From positions 2,170,001 to 2,234,000 of the forward strand of contig NZ_JAUSYK010000001.1 in assembly GCF_030816855.1 (NCBI RefSeq): a stretch of DNA of 64,000 nucleotides, read 5' to 3'. Source of the DNA: Arthrobacter sp. B3I4 (GTDB taxonomy: Bacteria; Actinomycetota; Actinomycetes; Actinomycetales; Micrococcaceae). Below, piece by piece: positions 27,018-35,215 of this stretch (position 1 is its first letter; every line of letters starts with the position of its first letter). The position numbers and the translations under genes are program-made. Below the pieces are notes generated by a model that saw only the letters and a list, made by a program, of their open reading frames with translations, did not search any database and was not told where the DNA came from.

Positions 27018-27521
27018 TTAGGCGGTGACCAGCACTTCGCTGATCATGTTCTGCGGAAGGAACTCGATGCGGCGCTTGAGGTTGCCGTCGTTGTTCACCC
27101 GCATCGGAGCGTCGGAAACAACCTCACCACCAAGGTGAATTTCGTCACCCACAGCCCAGGCTGCGGTGGAGAGCTTGTCCGTCTCGCGCAGGTAAATCCA
27201 GACCGTGGTGCCCTTTGTCTTGACCGCTTGGTATCCTGCGTCCAGCCCGGTGCCGTCGATGCCGCCCCCGACCAAGTACTCGCGCAGGAACGTGAGCGCC
27301 GTGTCGTAGTTGGATGCGCCGAGCGCCTGGCTGTTGCCCGTGGTGCAGGCGGGCTTCTCGCCGAAGCGGTCGCTGGCCGTGTTGGTCCAGTTGGCGTCCG
27401 AGTCCAGCACGGCGCAGGAGATGTCCTTGCCTGCGTTCAGCTCGGCGGCCGTCGGCTTGAGCGCCGCAGGCTTGGTGAGCAACAGAGTGAATTTCTTCTT
27501 GCCGTCAGCTGCTACTTTCAT
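27018..27521 (-). CDS. Major tail tube protein
   Basis: A 167-residue protein. KKKFTLLLTKPAALKPTAAE at the N-terminus, the central SDRFGEKPACTTGNSQ and the C-terminal LKRRIEFLPQNMISEVLV fit phage tail tube proteins of the actinophage siphovirus type. Position supports this: after the tail terminator and before the chaperones and tape measure. Its ATG overlaps the stop of the upstream gene by 1 nt. Confidence 0.78.
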   Translation of the reverse strand: MKVAADGKKKFTLLLTKPAALKPTAAELNAGKDISCAVLDSDANWTNTASDRFGEKPACTTGNSQALGASNYDTALTFLREYLVGGGIDGTGLDAGYQAVKTKGTTVWIYLRETDKLSTAAWAVGDEIHLGGEVVSDAPMRVNNDGNLKRRIEFLPQNMISEVLVTA

Positions 27522-27787
27522 TAGCTAGCCTCCTCGTTTTCTCCGGCTGCGCCGGTTCGCTTGCTTGTCTTGGGGGCGGCCGCAGCCGGTTCCTCCACCT
27601 GTTCGACGGTCGGGTTGACCGCTGCAGGCTCCCGCACCGTGCTGGTGCCGGAAGTGTCAGCGGGCTCTTTCACCCGGTCCGAAGGGGGAAGCTTGAACCC
27701 GAGAGCCGGGTTGTCCAGGTAGTGTGCCGGGACTAGGCGCTTGTTTCCGCCCGGGTCCACGGCCATGATGAAGTCGTTCTCAGCCAT
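27521..27787 (-). CDS. Hypothetical phage protein with acidic low-complexity tail
   Basis: An 88-residue protein starting MAENDFIMAVDPGGNKR. The first 45 residues are compact (VPAHYLDNPALGFKLPPSDR); the rest is Pro/Glu/Ala/Lys-rich and disordered. The ATG is at 27787; the frame is open further upstream but that part overlaps the tail terminator gene. It is in the head-tail junction operon and probably structural. Confidence 0.65.
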   Translation of the reverse strand: MAENDFIMAVDPGGNKRLVPAHYLDNPALGFKLPPSDRVKEPADTSGTSTVREPAAVNPTVEQVEEPAAAAPKTSKRTGAAGENEEAS

Positions 27788-27797
27788 GAGGTGTCTC

Positions 27798-28214
27798 CTA
27801 GTTGGTGATGAGCCGCCACTGCCGGGGCAGCATGAAGCGGGACGGGGTGGTTTGGGTGTCGAGGATGGGGGCTTGCTGGTTGAACCCGTCAGGGTTGCGG
27901 CGCACCCGGCCAGTCCCCATGGCGAGGTTGGTGAGGACGGCGGCCACTGCCTGGTCCACTGCCCGACAGATGCCCGGGGTGGCGCCGACGGCGGTGGTTT
28001 GGAAGTCCCAGATGATGGTGTCCCAGGTTTGACGGCCGTCGGCGGGAAGCTCGCCGGGTTCGTCACCGGTCCCGGCCCAGAGGACGACGTACGGGTCGAT
28101 GAACCCGCCGGTCTCCGGGACCTTCACCGGCACGAACCCGTCGTACCCGGTGATGCCCGGGACGGCAGCCAGGGCGGCCATGATGTCGGCGGCGCACTGT
28201 ACGGGGTCAGCCAT
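27798..28214 (-). CDS. Putative tail terminator protein
   Basis: A 138-residue protein starting MADPVQCAADIMAALAAV. It has the size and helix-then-sheet layout of tail terminator proteins (DUF3168/Gp17-like), with YVVLWAGTGDEPGE and WDTIIWDFQTTAVG. It follows the HK97 gp10-like gene, exactly where terminators are encoded in siphoviruses. It would cap the tail tube before joining to the head. Confidence 0.7.
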   Translation of the reverse strand: MADPVQCAADIMAALAAVPGITGYDGFVPVKVPETGGFIDPYVVLWAGTGDEPGELPADGRQTWDTIIWDFQTTAVGATPGICRAVDQAVAAVLTNLAMGTGRVRRNPDGFNQQAPILDTQTTPSRFMLPRQWRLITN

Positions 28215-28575
28215 TCAGGCCCTCCAATCCGAGCTGCTGCATGGCCTGTGTGAACGCCGGCTCATGCGTGTCCGCTGCCGGGCCCATGAACGGTTGCGGG
28301 GCCATGCGGGACGTCCCCTGCTCGACGAACACGCCATAGTTGGCGGTCGGGCCGATCTCAATAGCCAGAGTCCCGGAGCGGCCCACAGAGCGGGCGTCAC
28401 TGTGCCCAATCGAGCCCTTCAAGTTGCCCGTGTCCACCGGGACGAGGTTCTTCGCGGTCCGTTCGATGTCGTACGCGGTCTTCCGGACCACGACCTGCGC
28501 CCGCGCCTCCGTGGTGGCGGCCGCCTTCGCGATGTCGGCGGAAAGTTTGCGGAGCGCCTCCGCGCCGTCACCCAT
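28207..28575 (-). CDS. HK97 gp10-like tail completion protein
   Basis: A 122-residue protein. KTAYDIERTAKNLVPVDTGN and GSIGHS are the HK97 gp10 signature (helix, then PVDTG-L--SI), followed by FVEQGTSRMAPQPFM. ATG 28575 overlaps the preceding stop. Such proteins complete the neck or tail top. Its stop overlaps the tail terminator start by 8 nt. Confidence 0.82.
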   Translation of the reverse strand: MGDGAEALRKLSADIAKAAATTEARAQVVVRKTAYDIERTAKNLVPVDTGNLKGSIGHSDARSVGRSGTLAIEIGPTANYGVFVEQGTSRMAPQPFMGPAADTHEPAFTQAMQQLGLEGLNG

Positions 28576-28988
28576 CAGACCGGGTTCTGCTGGGTCAGGT
28601 TGTCCGTGCAGAGCAGGTCGATCTCCCACAGGAGGGAACCGAACAGGACCTGCTGGACCCGGAACTCGCGGCCCGCCACCCGGACCAGGTCGCCACGTTC
28701 CCCGGTCTGCAGTTTCGGGACGCCGATCTTCGTGGTGAGCAAGTACTGGCGCTCGCGGGTGGGCTGCTCGCCGGGGGTGCCGCCGCCTTCACGGTTCAGC
28801 TGCTGCACCCGGAAGAGGGCCTCATGGAGTAGCGTCTCCCCGGTCCAGCCCTCGGGCTTGGGGTATGGGGGCGGACCGGCCGTGATCCGGTAAATGCCGC
28901 CCTGCTCCGTCATCGTCGCCTCAGCGACCGGCCGGTGATGCCCGGCCCACCCATCGGGGATGACCTTCGCGTTGGGGAGTCCTACCAC
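28575..28988 (-). CDS. Head-tail stopper or closure protein (DUF6093-like)
   Basis: A 137-residue protein. WAGHHRPVAEATMTEQGGIY and the C-terminal RGDLVRVAGREFRVQQVLFG fit DUF6093-type head closure proteins of actinophages. It sits between the adaptor and gp10-like genes. Overlapping start and stop codons couple it to both neighbours. The closure role is inferred from gene order. Confidence 0.68.
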   Translation of the reverse strand: MVGLPNAKVIPDGWAGHHRPVAEATMTEQGGIYRITAGPPPYPKPEGWTGETLLHEALFRVQQLNREGGGTPGEQPTRERQYLLTTKIGVPKLQTGERGDLVRVAGREFRVQQVLFGSLLWEIDLLCTDNLTQQNPV

Positions 28989-29332
28989 CGGTACTCGGCC
29001 CCCTCCGGTTTCGGGTCGAACAAGGGCACGACTTCGAAGAACGAACCAGCCGCGGCGTCCTCGTCGTCAGCCTCCGCCTTGTACGTGGCCGCCAAGGCCC
29101 GGAGTTCCGCAGCGACCGCGGGACCGTCCGTGGACAGGTCCTGGGTGCGGATCTTCTTCCCAAGGAGGACCTCGGAGGTGGCGATCGTGATCAGCGCCCG
29201 GTACGTGGCACGGTTCACCGATCCGCCGTACTGGGCCAGCCAGGCACTGAGCTGGTCATCAGTGAACAGCTGCTCAGCAGCGATGTCCGTGATGTTGAGG
29301 CGGACAATTTCGACGTCGGTGAGTTCGGCCAT
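28982..29332 (-). CDS. Head-tail adaptor (gp6-like connector)
   Basis: A 116-residue mainly helical protein (FTDDQLSAWLAQYGGSVNRA, then IATSEVLLGKKIRTQDL). This is the pattern of gp6/gp15-like connector adaptors, which bind below the portal. It is the first gene after the capsid gene. The acidic C-terminus ends EGAEYRW. Confidence 0.75.
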   Translation of the reverse strand: MAELTDVEIVRLNITDIAAEQLFTDDQLSAWLAQYGGSVNRATYRALITIATSEVLLGKKIRTQDLSTDGPAVAAELRALAATYKAEADDEDAAAGSFFEVVPLFDPKPEGAEYRW

Positions 29333-29419
29333 GATCCGCCTCCTGTGTGAAGTTGTGGGTGGTGCCGGGGTGGGGTTGATTTGCCCTATTTGTCACCCCG
29401 GCGCCACGGGTGGCGGTGT

Positions 29420-30493
29420 TTAGCCGCCGTTGGACGCGTAAACGCCCGTGGTGAAGCCCTTGTCGATGCCGAAGAAGTTTCGGCCACGGAACCAGATGGT
29501 GTCGTCGTTGAACGAACCCTCTTCGATGGAGACGGGTCCGCCGTTGACGTTGTCGCCCTGGTCCCGCTTCACGCGGATGTCGACGTTGCCGTCGTGGCCT
29601 TCGAGGCCGGTGTCAATAATCGACGGCAGGGTGGTGTCCTTGCCCTGGATCAGCGCCCACGCCTTGCCCTGGTTCGCTCCCAGCTCTTTGCCGACACGGC
29701 GCGACACGAGCAGAGTGACGACCCCGCGGAACGGGTTGGCGATCTCCGTCTTGGTGACCTTCGAACCGTTGGTCACCTCCATGACGATCTTGTCCGCGTT
29801 CAGGATCCGGTTCGCCTCCGACTGCAGGCCGGGGCCGACCATGAGGACCAGGTTGGACGTGTCCACGAGGTCACCGCGGTGGTCTTCACGGGTTGCGAGG
29901 TCCTTCAGGGCAGCGTCCAGGGCCTCAGGGGAGAGGGCCACGTTCGCGACCGTGCCGAAGAACGCCGGGTCCCAGGCGCCGGCCTCGACGAGGAGCTGCG
30001 CTACGGCGCTGTTCTTCGCCTTGACCGCACCCGAACCGAGCAGGTTCGGGAAGTTCGCGAGGTCGGAGAACACGCGGCGCATGCGCAGTTCGAACGTCAG
30101 CCCGTAGGACTTGCCGTACTTAGCGGTGCCGTGGTCGAGGTCGGTCTCGTTGAGCGTGCCGCCCTTGTACTCCTCGCCCTGACGGACTCGCTCGAATTCG
30201 TCACCGGACCACAGGTCGATGAGCTTGTGCCGCTCAAAGTCGGGGGCCGTGGTGTGCGTGAGGACCGGGGCGAACTCGTCGACGGCCGCCTTCTGCGCGG
30301 CCACGGCCTTCTTGGTGAAGGCGGCGCCCAGCAGGATGGGGAAGTCGGAGGTGGAGAACGCTTCCGCGACCTCCGCCTGGGCGAGGGGGCCGCCGGAGCG
30401 GCCCTGACCGAAGAACTTGGCGGCCTCGAAGACCCGCTCGTCGCGGGTCGGGGCTTTCCGCCACCCCTTGTTTTCGAAAAGGTCCATTGTCAT
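29420..30493 (-). CDS. Major capsid protein
   Basis: A 357-residue capsid subunit, probably of the HK97 fold, gpT-like subgroup. It lacks a long N-terminal delta domain and reads FSTSDFPILLGAAFTKKAV, then YGKSYGLTFELRMRRVFSDL and WFRGRNFFGIDKGFTTGVYA at the end. Its place after the protease-scaffold and DUF2190 genes and before the connectors is canonical. The short start agrees with a separately encoded scaffold. Confidence 0.9.
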   Translation of the reverse strand: MTMDLFENKGWRKAPTRDERVFEAAKFFGQGRSGGPLAQAEVAEAFSTSDFPILLGAAFTKKAVAAQKAAVDEFAPVLTHTTAPDFERHKLIDLWSGDEFERVRQGEEYKGGTLNETDLDHGTAKYGKSYGLTFELRMRRVFSDLANFPNLLGSGAVKAKNSAVAQLLVEAGAWDPAFFGTVANVALSPEALDAALKDLATREDHRGDLVDTSNLVLMVGPGLQSEANRILNADKIVMEVTNGSKVTKTEIANPFRGVVTLLVSRRVGKELGANQGKAWALIQGKDTTLPSIIDTGLEGHDGNVDIRVKRDQGDNVNGGPVSIEEGSFNDDTIWFRGRNFFGIDKGFTTGVYASNGG

Positions 30494-30498
30494 TCTCC

Positions 30499-30846
30499 TT
30501 ACGCCAGGGCGGCGGTGTTGGTGATCTTGCCGAACGGTGCGACCTCGACGACGCCGGACCCGGCGGCCTTGGAGGCGTTGGCCACACCGAACGGGTAGTT
30601 CCCGGTGGCGGTGGCGGTGAGGGTGTTGTCGCCCTTGATGTAGACGATCCCGGCCTCGGACACTGCGCCGGCGACGGTGACGTCGTAGGAGCCGTCCAGC
30701 CAGACGGTGACCTTTTCACCGGCGGCGGCCTTGGTCTGGGCGACGCCGACGTACTGGCCGATCTTGACCGGGGAGCCGGATTCGATCGCCTTGTCAGCGG
30801 TGAGTGCGATGTGGCGGTTGTGGGTGTAGCGCTGGTTCTTTGCCAT
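30499..30846 (-). CDS. DUF2190 capsid decoration protein
   Basis: A 115-residue beta-rich protein. GSPVKIGQYVGVAQTKAAAG and GNYPFGVANASKAAGSGVVE are typical of DUF2190 (capsid cement) proteins, which bind the outside of the head. It lies between the protease-scaffold and the major capsid genes, 5 nt from the latter. Confidence 0.85.
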   Translation of the reverse strand: MAKNQRYTHNRHIALTADKAIESGSPVKIGQYVGVAQTKAAAGEKVTVWLDGSYDVTVAGAVSEAGIVYIKGDNTLTATATGNYPFGVANASKAAGSGVVEVAPFGKITNTAALA

Positions 30847-30860
30847 GCTTGTCTGCCCCC

Positions 30861-32078
30861 TTAGAGCGCGTTGACGACGTCGTCGTCAGAGATGGTTTTG
30901 GACTCGGTCACGGGTTCGCCGAGGCCGCGGACGGCGCCGGCGCCTGAGGCGACCTGCAGTTCGGCGATGGACTCAGCCACGTCGGTCTTGAGCTCTTCGG
31001 CGTTGAGGACGCCGTTCTCCTTGACCGGGTAGCCCTTGGACAGCCGTGCGGCGGTCTTGGGGGCGCTGATCCCGGCGGCGGTGAATGCTGCTTCCACGAC
31101 GGCGGCGGCTGCCTCGTCGTTGGCCTCTGTCAGCCCAGCTTCGGCCGCGGTGGCACGTCCGGTGGCGGTGGTGACTTCTGCTTCCAGCGCGGTGGTCCGG
31201 CTGGACTGTGCGATGAGGTCAGCGTGAATGCTTTCCTCGATCTGAATGGTGGCCACGGTCGGCTCCTTTTCATTTTCGGTAACCCCAGCCGGAGCGGATG
31301 GGGAATCTTTGGCGGCCTCAGCCGCGGGTGTTTCGATCGGCTCGTAGTTGGTGACGCGGCGGACCTCGATCAGGTCACCGGTCAGATCCGCAACTGCGCC
31401 GTTCATCGTGTAGCCCTGCTGCCAGGTCTTGGAGGCGTCGGCGGACTCCTGCTCGAACCAGACGTTCGTCTCGTCGTAGTCGAGGACCCATACCCACATG
31501 CCGTCGTCCTGGTAGGCGTCACGGACGGCGGTGCTGATCGCTGCGCGGGTTTCGTTCGCGGTGGCCTCTACGGCGCGCCCGGCAATGGATTCGAGGACTT
31601 TCTCGACCTTTCCTCCGCGGCCGGCGACGGTGACAAAATCGACCCGGTTCAGGGCGTCGGGGTAAAGCTTCTCGACGATGGTTCCCTTCCGGCCCTCGGC
31701 CTCGCCGATGGTGACTTCGGCGCCGGCCGCGATGGAAGTACCGATGTACTCGGCGAACTCCGTGATTACATCCCGGTACTGCGAGCCGAGCATCGCCTCA
31801 GCGACAAGGCGTTCCCCGTCCCACACGGCGTCCTCCGTGAGGACGGCGGCCAGCGTCTTCACTGATCCAGCGGGCTGTTCGTGGCGTTCCCGGCTCGACA
31901 TGTGGTCGATGTGCATCTGGGTGCCTTTGGCGAAGACCTTGTCCGCGGCGGCCTGCTCGAGCAGGGCGGGGGAGTAGTAGCCGGACGAGCCCCAGCCGGG
32001 GGTGATGAGCTGGATGAGCAGCTTGCCGGGGCCTGCAGCGGTGCTGAGTGTTCCGGCCTCGTGAATGAGCTTGGCCAT
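30861..32078 (-). CDS. Capsid maturation protease fused to a scaffold-like domain
   Basis: A 405-residue protein. Residues 1-180 look like a prohead protease, with His in GTQMHIDHMSSRE and a candidate Ser in YIGTSIAAGAE. Residues 190-300 form an extra insert (MWVWVLDYDETNVWFEQES, then VRRVTNYEPIE). The C-terminal 110 residues are a long Ala/Glu coiled coil (TALEAEVTTATGRATAAEA), as in scaffolds. ATG 32078 has aaggag upstream. Catalytic residues are proposed, not proven. Confidence 0.78.
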   Translation of the reverse strand: MAKLIHEAGTLSTAAGPGKLLIQLITPGWGSSGYYSPALLEQAAADKVFAKGTQMHIDHMSSRERHEQPAGSVKTLAAVLTEDAVWDGERLVAEAMLGSQYRDVITEFAEYIGTSIAAGAEVTIGEAEGRKGTIVEKLYPDALNRVDFVTVAGRGGKVEKVLESIAGRAVEATANETRAAISTAVRDAYQDDGMWVWVLDYDETNVWFEQESADASKTWQQGYTMNGAVADLTGDLIEVRRVTNYEPIETPAAEAAKDSPSAPAGVTENEKEPTVATIQIEESIHADLIAQSSRTTALEAEVTTATGRATAAEAGLTEANDEAAAAVVEAAFTAAGISAPKTAARLSKGYPVKENGVLNAEELKTDVAESIAELQVASGAGAVRGLGEPVTESKTISDDDVVNAL

Positions 32079-32089
32079 TGATGGTCTCC

Positions 32090-32332
32090 TTAGGTGCGTG
32101 GGGGCCAGGACCAGTGGCCGGGCTTCGGTGTCTCGCTGAAGGGGAGGAACGGGTACCCTGCCGCCGTACCGGAGGGAAGGAATACCGAAGCACTGATGCC
32201 GCCGTCCGGTACGTGGCTGCCGCGCCGGTGCACTGCCGTGATGATCGCCGCCCACGGGCCGTTCGCGCAGTCCGGCAGCGACTGGGCCGGGTAGAAATGC
32301 ACGATCCGTCCGATGCTGGGCGTCTGGGACAT
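32090..32332 (-). CDS. Small conserved phage protein
   Basis: An 80-residue protein starting MSQTPSIGRIVHFYPA and ending PKPGHWSWPPRT. The IVHFY start, AAIITAVH in the middle and H-W-x-W-P end recur in many small actinophage proteins of unknown function. It lies in the head operon just before the protease-scaffold gene. Confidence 0.65.
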   Translation of the reverse strand: MSQTPSIGRIVHFYPAQSLPDCANGPWAAIITAVHRRGSHVPDGGISASVFLPSGTAAGYPFLPFSETPKPGHWSWPPRT

Positions 32333-32352
32333 GTGGCTCCTAGAATGGCGGT

Positions 32353-32520
32353 GTGGGCCTAGACGACCGGAACGAGAGCGCTGGCGTGCCCGGGGAGTGT
32401 CCCGGGCACGAGTGGAAGGTCCATGGGGTTTACCTGCGCTCGACCGGTGGCTCCATGTCCGTGGCCTGCAAATGGTGCGGGGCTGTGCAGTACGAGTCGT
32501 CCCTGAGCGACGGGACCTAG
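32353..32520 (+). CDS. Zinc-knuckle microprotein
   Basis: A 55-residue ORF on the strand opposite to the head genes, GTG 32353 to TAG 32520. The sequence CPGHEWKVHG, then SMSVACKWCGAVQYES, gives a C-x2-H ... C-x2-C zinc site, a pattern shared by many small phage proteins. It sits between the 32090 gene and the MuF gene and overlaps the MuF stop by 4 nt tail to tail. No strong Shine-Dalgarno sequence is seen. The motif supports it as real despite the short length. Confidence 0.6.
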   Translation: MGLDDRNESAGVPGECPGHEWKVHGVYLRSTGGSMSVACKWCGAVQYESSLSDGT

Positions 32521-33569
32521 CCCGCTTTCGCGAGGAGGTCCTTCACCGGGACGACCACGTGGGAGTCGCGCCACCCGTCGGTTTGTTTGACCGCGGTCAG
32601 GTCTGACCAGGACACCTTCCCCGACTGGAGCAACTCCAGTCGTTGGGCGCCCATGATGTCCCGCTGCGTGGCCCGCGTCAGCTCGTTGAACACGGTCTCC
32701 GCATCCTTCGTCGCCGAAGGGGGCTCCTCGATGTCGATGCCGAGGTCCTTCCACGACTTGGTTACGGTGACGCGGGCGCAACGGCCGTTCTGGTGGTCGT
32801 TCGGCCCGTCTTCGTCTAGCGGGTGCCGGGTGCCGTGCTTCGCCCAGCATGACGGACATGTGCGGGGGCCAAGGTCGGCGTGCCATTCCCACTCTTGGAG
32901 GATGGTCTTGTTGGCCTGCTCTGATGCTTTGGTGGCTGCCCGGTGAGCGTCGAGGGTCTCGGTGCGGGAGATGGTGAGGGCCCGGGTGAGACCGCCGTTG
33001 AAGCGTGACTCGGTTTGTTGGAGCATCCTGGCCGCGGTCCGGCGGGGGTTGTCCCCGACGGCGATGCCGCGGATGAGCTCCCGCTTCATGACCCGCTCCA
33101 CGTCGGCCGGGAGGGGCCGGGTGGCGGAGTGGATCTGCTGGGCGGTGCGCTCCACGATGGCAGCAAGCGCGTCCGGGGACATCCGGGTGAACGAGGCACC
33201 CGCGCTGCCCGGGTTCGGCGGCAGTTGCGAGTTGATGAGAGCGGCGTGCCCGTCGAGTGCGTCGAGGACAGCCTGGCCGACGTCGTTCGTGATCGTCGCT
33301 TCGGTGGTTTTGGCCAGTTCGTCGAGCATGGTCCGGGACTGCTGCAAGGCGTCCCGCAACCGGATGTTCTTGGCGGCCGTCGCCCGGGACACCTTCCCGT
33401 CCACGGCGCCGGCGAGCAGCTCGACCAGGGCCAGTTCGAAGTCGGCCCGGAGGACATCCCACGCCTCAGTCCACGCCCGGACCAGCGCCACGGTTTGGGC
33501 GTCGGTCATGCGGGCCAGGTCGGCGCGGAGGCGGTCCACAATGCGCAGGGTGTCGGCCGTGACCGCCAT
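32517..33569 (-). CDS. Minor head protein, MuF-like
   Basis: A 350-residue head morphogenesis protein of the SPP1 gp7/Mu gpF class. The helical N-terminus is followed by the MuF core: TISRTETLDAHRAA, then EWHADLGPRTCPSCWAKHG and NDHQNGRCARV. These proteins bind DNA and enter the capsid with the portal. It is next to the portal gene as expected. Confidence 0.88.
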   Translation of the reverse strand: MAVTADTLRIVDRLRADLARMTDAQTVALVRAWTEAWDVLRADFELALVELLAGAVDGKVSRATAAKNIRLRDALQQSRTMLDELAKTTEATITNDVGQAVLDALDGHAALINSQLPPNPGSAGASFTRMSPDALAAIVERTAQQIHSATRPLPADVERVMKRELIRGIAVGDNPRRTAARMLQQTESRFNGGLTRALTISRTETLDAHRAATKASEQANKTILQEWEWHADLGPRTCPSCWAKHGTRHPLDEDGPNDHQNGRCARVTVTKSWKDLGIDIEEPPSATKDAETVFNELTRATQRDIMGAQRLELLQSGKVSWSDLTAVKQTDGWRDSHVVVPVKDLLAKAG

Positions 33570-33578
33570 GCTGCCTCC

Positions 33579-33680
33579 TTACCTGTAGAGCGGGGTTACT
33601 TCCTCGTGGCACCAGCGGCACCGCCAGGTCCGGGACCATGGCCACCACTTGCCCTTATGCCCAAGCAAACGGCAGATCAC
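33579..33680 (-). CDS. Zinc-knuckle microprotein between portal and MuF genes
   Basis: A 33-residue ORF, GTG 33680 to TAA, whose start overlaps the portal stop as GTGA. It reads CRLLGHKGKWWPWS, then WRCRWCHEE. Cys3, His8, Cys21 and Cys24 can hold one zinc. The 4-nt overlap with the portal gene and the motif argue for translation. The portal-MuF location suggests a head-assembly link, but function is unknown. Confidence 0.6.
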   Translation of the reverse strand: MICRLLGHKGKWWPWSRTWRCRWCHEEVTPLYR

Positions 33681-35206
33681 TTGAGTGCAGCTGCAGGGTC
33701 TTGACCGTTGCGGAACGCGGTGGCTGCGACGTCGCCCGCTGTCGTGTCCGTCGGGATGAGGTTCCCGTCGGCGTCGGTGATCTTGTCGATCAGCTCGTCC
33801 ACGTCCCGGATCCGCAACGCCTGCAGCGCAAGCTTGATCAGGGGCAGCTTCGGCATGTCCGGCAGGCCGTCTGCCGCGACGATCGCGTCGATGAGGACCT
33901 TCACGTCGACCTCGTCCAGCGAAGGCCAGACGACCTCGACGGTTGCTGTGGCCGGGTCGTTGAACGCGACGGTGAGCCGGTCCTCGTCCCTGACGACCTT
34001 GCCGAACCGCCGGAGCGGGCCCTGGGGTGCGATGACGGCCTGTTCGATGGCGTACCCAATGGAATCCCGGTACACCTCCGTGTGGAGTTCCTGCCGGGCC
34101 TGCATGATCAGCCTGGTCGGCAGGTCAAGCGTCTCAGCTGTCGCCCTCGCACCGGTCTGGCCCGGGTCGGCGAGGATGATGGTGACCGGGACGCCCATGG
34201 CGGACGCCGCCATCGTCGCCAGCGGCCGGGACGACTCAGAGTCGATGGTGGCGCCTGACTTCGGGACGGCCTCCAGCTTCTGATCATCCGACATGGACAC
34301 CGTGGAACCGGCCGGCATCCCGCCGAGTGACTGGATCTGCGCCCGCTTCGCCTGCGCGGCGCCGGTCGACTTCGACGACGTCGTGAATGCGATCTTCGCG
34401 AGGGCCTTCATCAGGAGCGCCCAGTCTTCGAGGAAGCCCTTGTGCGACAGAGCCCACGGGATCGCCGCGTAGGAGTCACCTATGCCGAACTTCCACCCGT
34501 TGCCGGCGTTGACCTTCACATGCCGAACCGGGGCATCCCAGATGACGGGTGTCCCGTCGATGCGGATCGTCTTCATGCGCGGCTGGTACTTCAGCGCCGG
34601 GTAGTAGGCCTTCATCTGAACGTCTTTACCGTCCGCACCCACCTCCGCCCACTGGCGCAGGTAGAACCACGGGGTGGCCTTGTCACCGGGTGCAGTGATG
34701 ACGTCCTTGACCTCATCGAACGGGATGGAGCGGACCTTCACCCGTCCTGTGAGCGGGTTTGTGAAGTGGGCGAGGAAGAAGTTGCCCTCATCGAACAGGC
34801 ACCCCTCGTACTGCTGCCGGGCCTGCGCCCCGTAGAACGCTTCCCGGTTGCCCTCGTCATCGACAAACGCTTGGAGGACGTCGTTCACGTCCTGGTCGCG
34901 GGCGCCGATCGTGACGCCTTGGCCCCACACGTAGGCGTGCCGGATTTCCCGGCCCCGCTTGATGATGGGGTTCGCGATACCGAAGATCCGGCCCATCTCG
35001 GCGGCCTTGTTCAAGCCCTCACGGGTGAACTCCTGCGCGTACTGCTCCGACATGCGCATCCACCCCGCGTTTTCGCGGGAAAGTTCCAGCTGGGCGAGGG
35101 ATTCCTCCAGCCGGTACTGCAGGGTGGCGACCTGGCCCTCAACGACCTTGCCTTCGGACGCGTTTGCGGCTTCTTGAAGGCCGAGCAGCTGACGGAGCAT
35201 GCCCAC
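33677..35206 (-). CDS. Portal protein
   Basis: A 509-residue portal, the dodecameric ring at the DNA entry vertex. It follows the large terminase gene. Features are the N-terminal helical region, VWGQGVTIGARDQDVND, the helical stem (LLMKALAKIAFTTSSKSTG) and the crown-side LPTRLIMQARQELHTEVYRD. Length and order fit siphovirus portals. Confidence 0.9.
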   Translation of the reverse strand: MGMLRQLLGLQEAANASEGKVVEGQVATLQYRLEESLAQLELSRENAGWMRMSEQYAQEFTREGLNKAAEMGRIFGIANPIIKRGREIRHAYVWGQGVTIGARDQDVNDVLQAFVDDEGNREAFYGAQARQQYEGCLFDEGNFFLAHFTNPLTGRVKVRSIPFDEVKDVITAPGDKATPWFYLRQWAEVGADGKDVQMKAYYPALKYQPRMKTIRIDGTPVIWDAPVRHVKVNAGNGWKFGIGDSYAAIPWALSHKGFLEDWALLMKALAKIAFTTSSKSTGAAQAKRAQIQSLGGMPAGSTVSMSDDQKLEAVPKSGATIDSESSRPLATMAASAMGVPVTIILADPGQTGARATAETLDLPTRLIMQARQELHTEVYRDSIGYAIEQAVIAPQGPLRRFGKVVRDEDRLTVAFNDPATATVEVVWPSLDEVDVKVLIDAIVAADGLPDMPKLPLIKLALQALRIRDVDELIDKITDADGNLIPTDTTAGDVAATAFRNGQDPAAALK

Positions 35207-35215
35207 AGTGGCCCC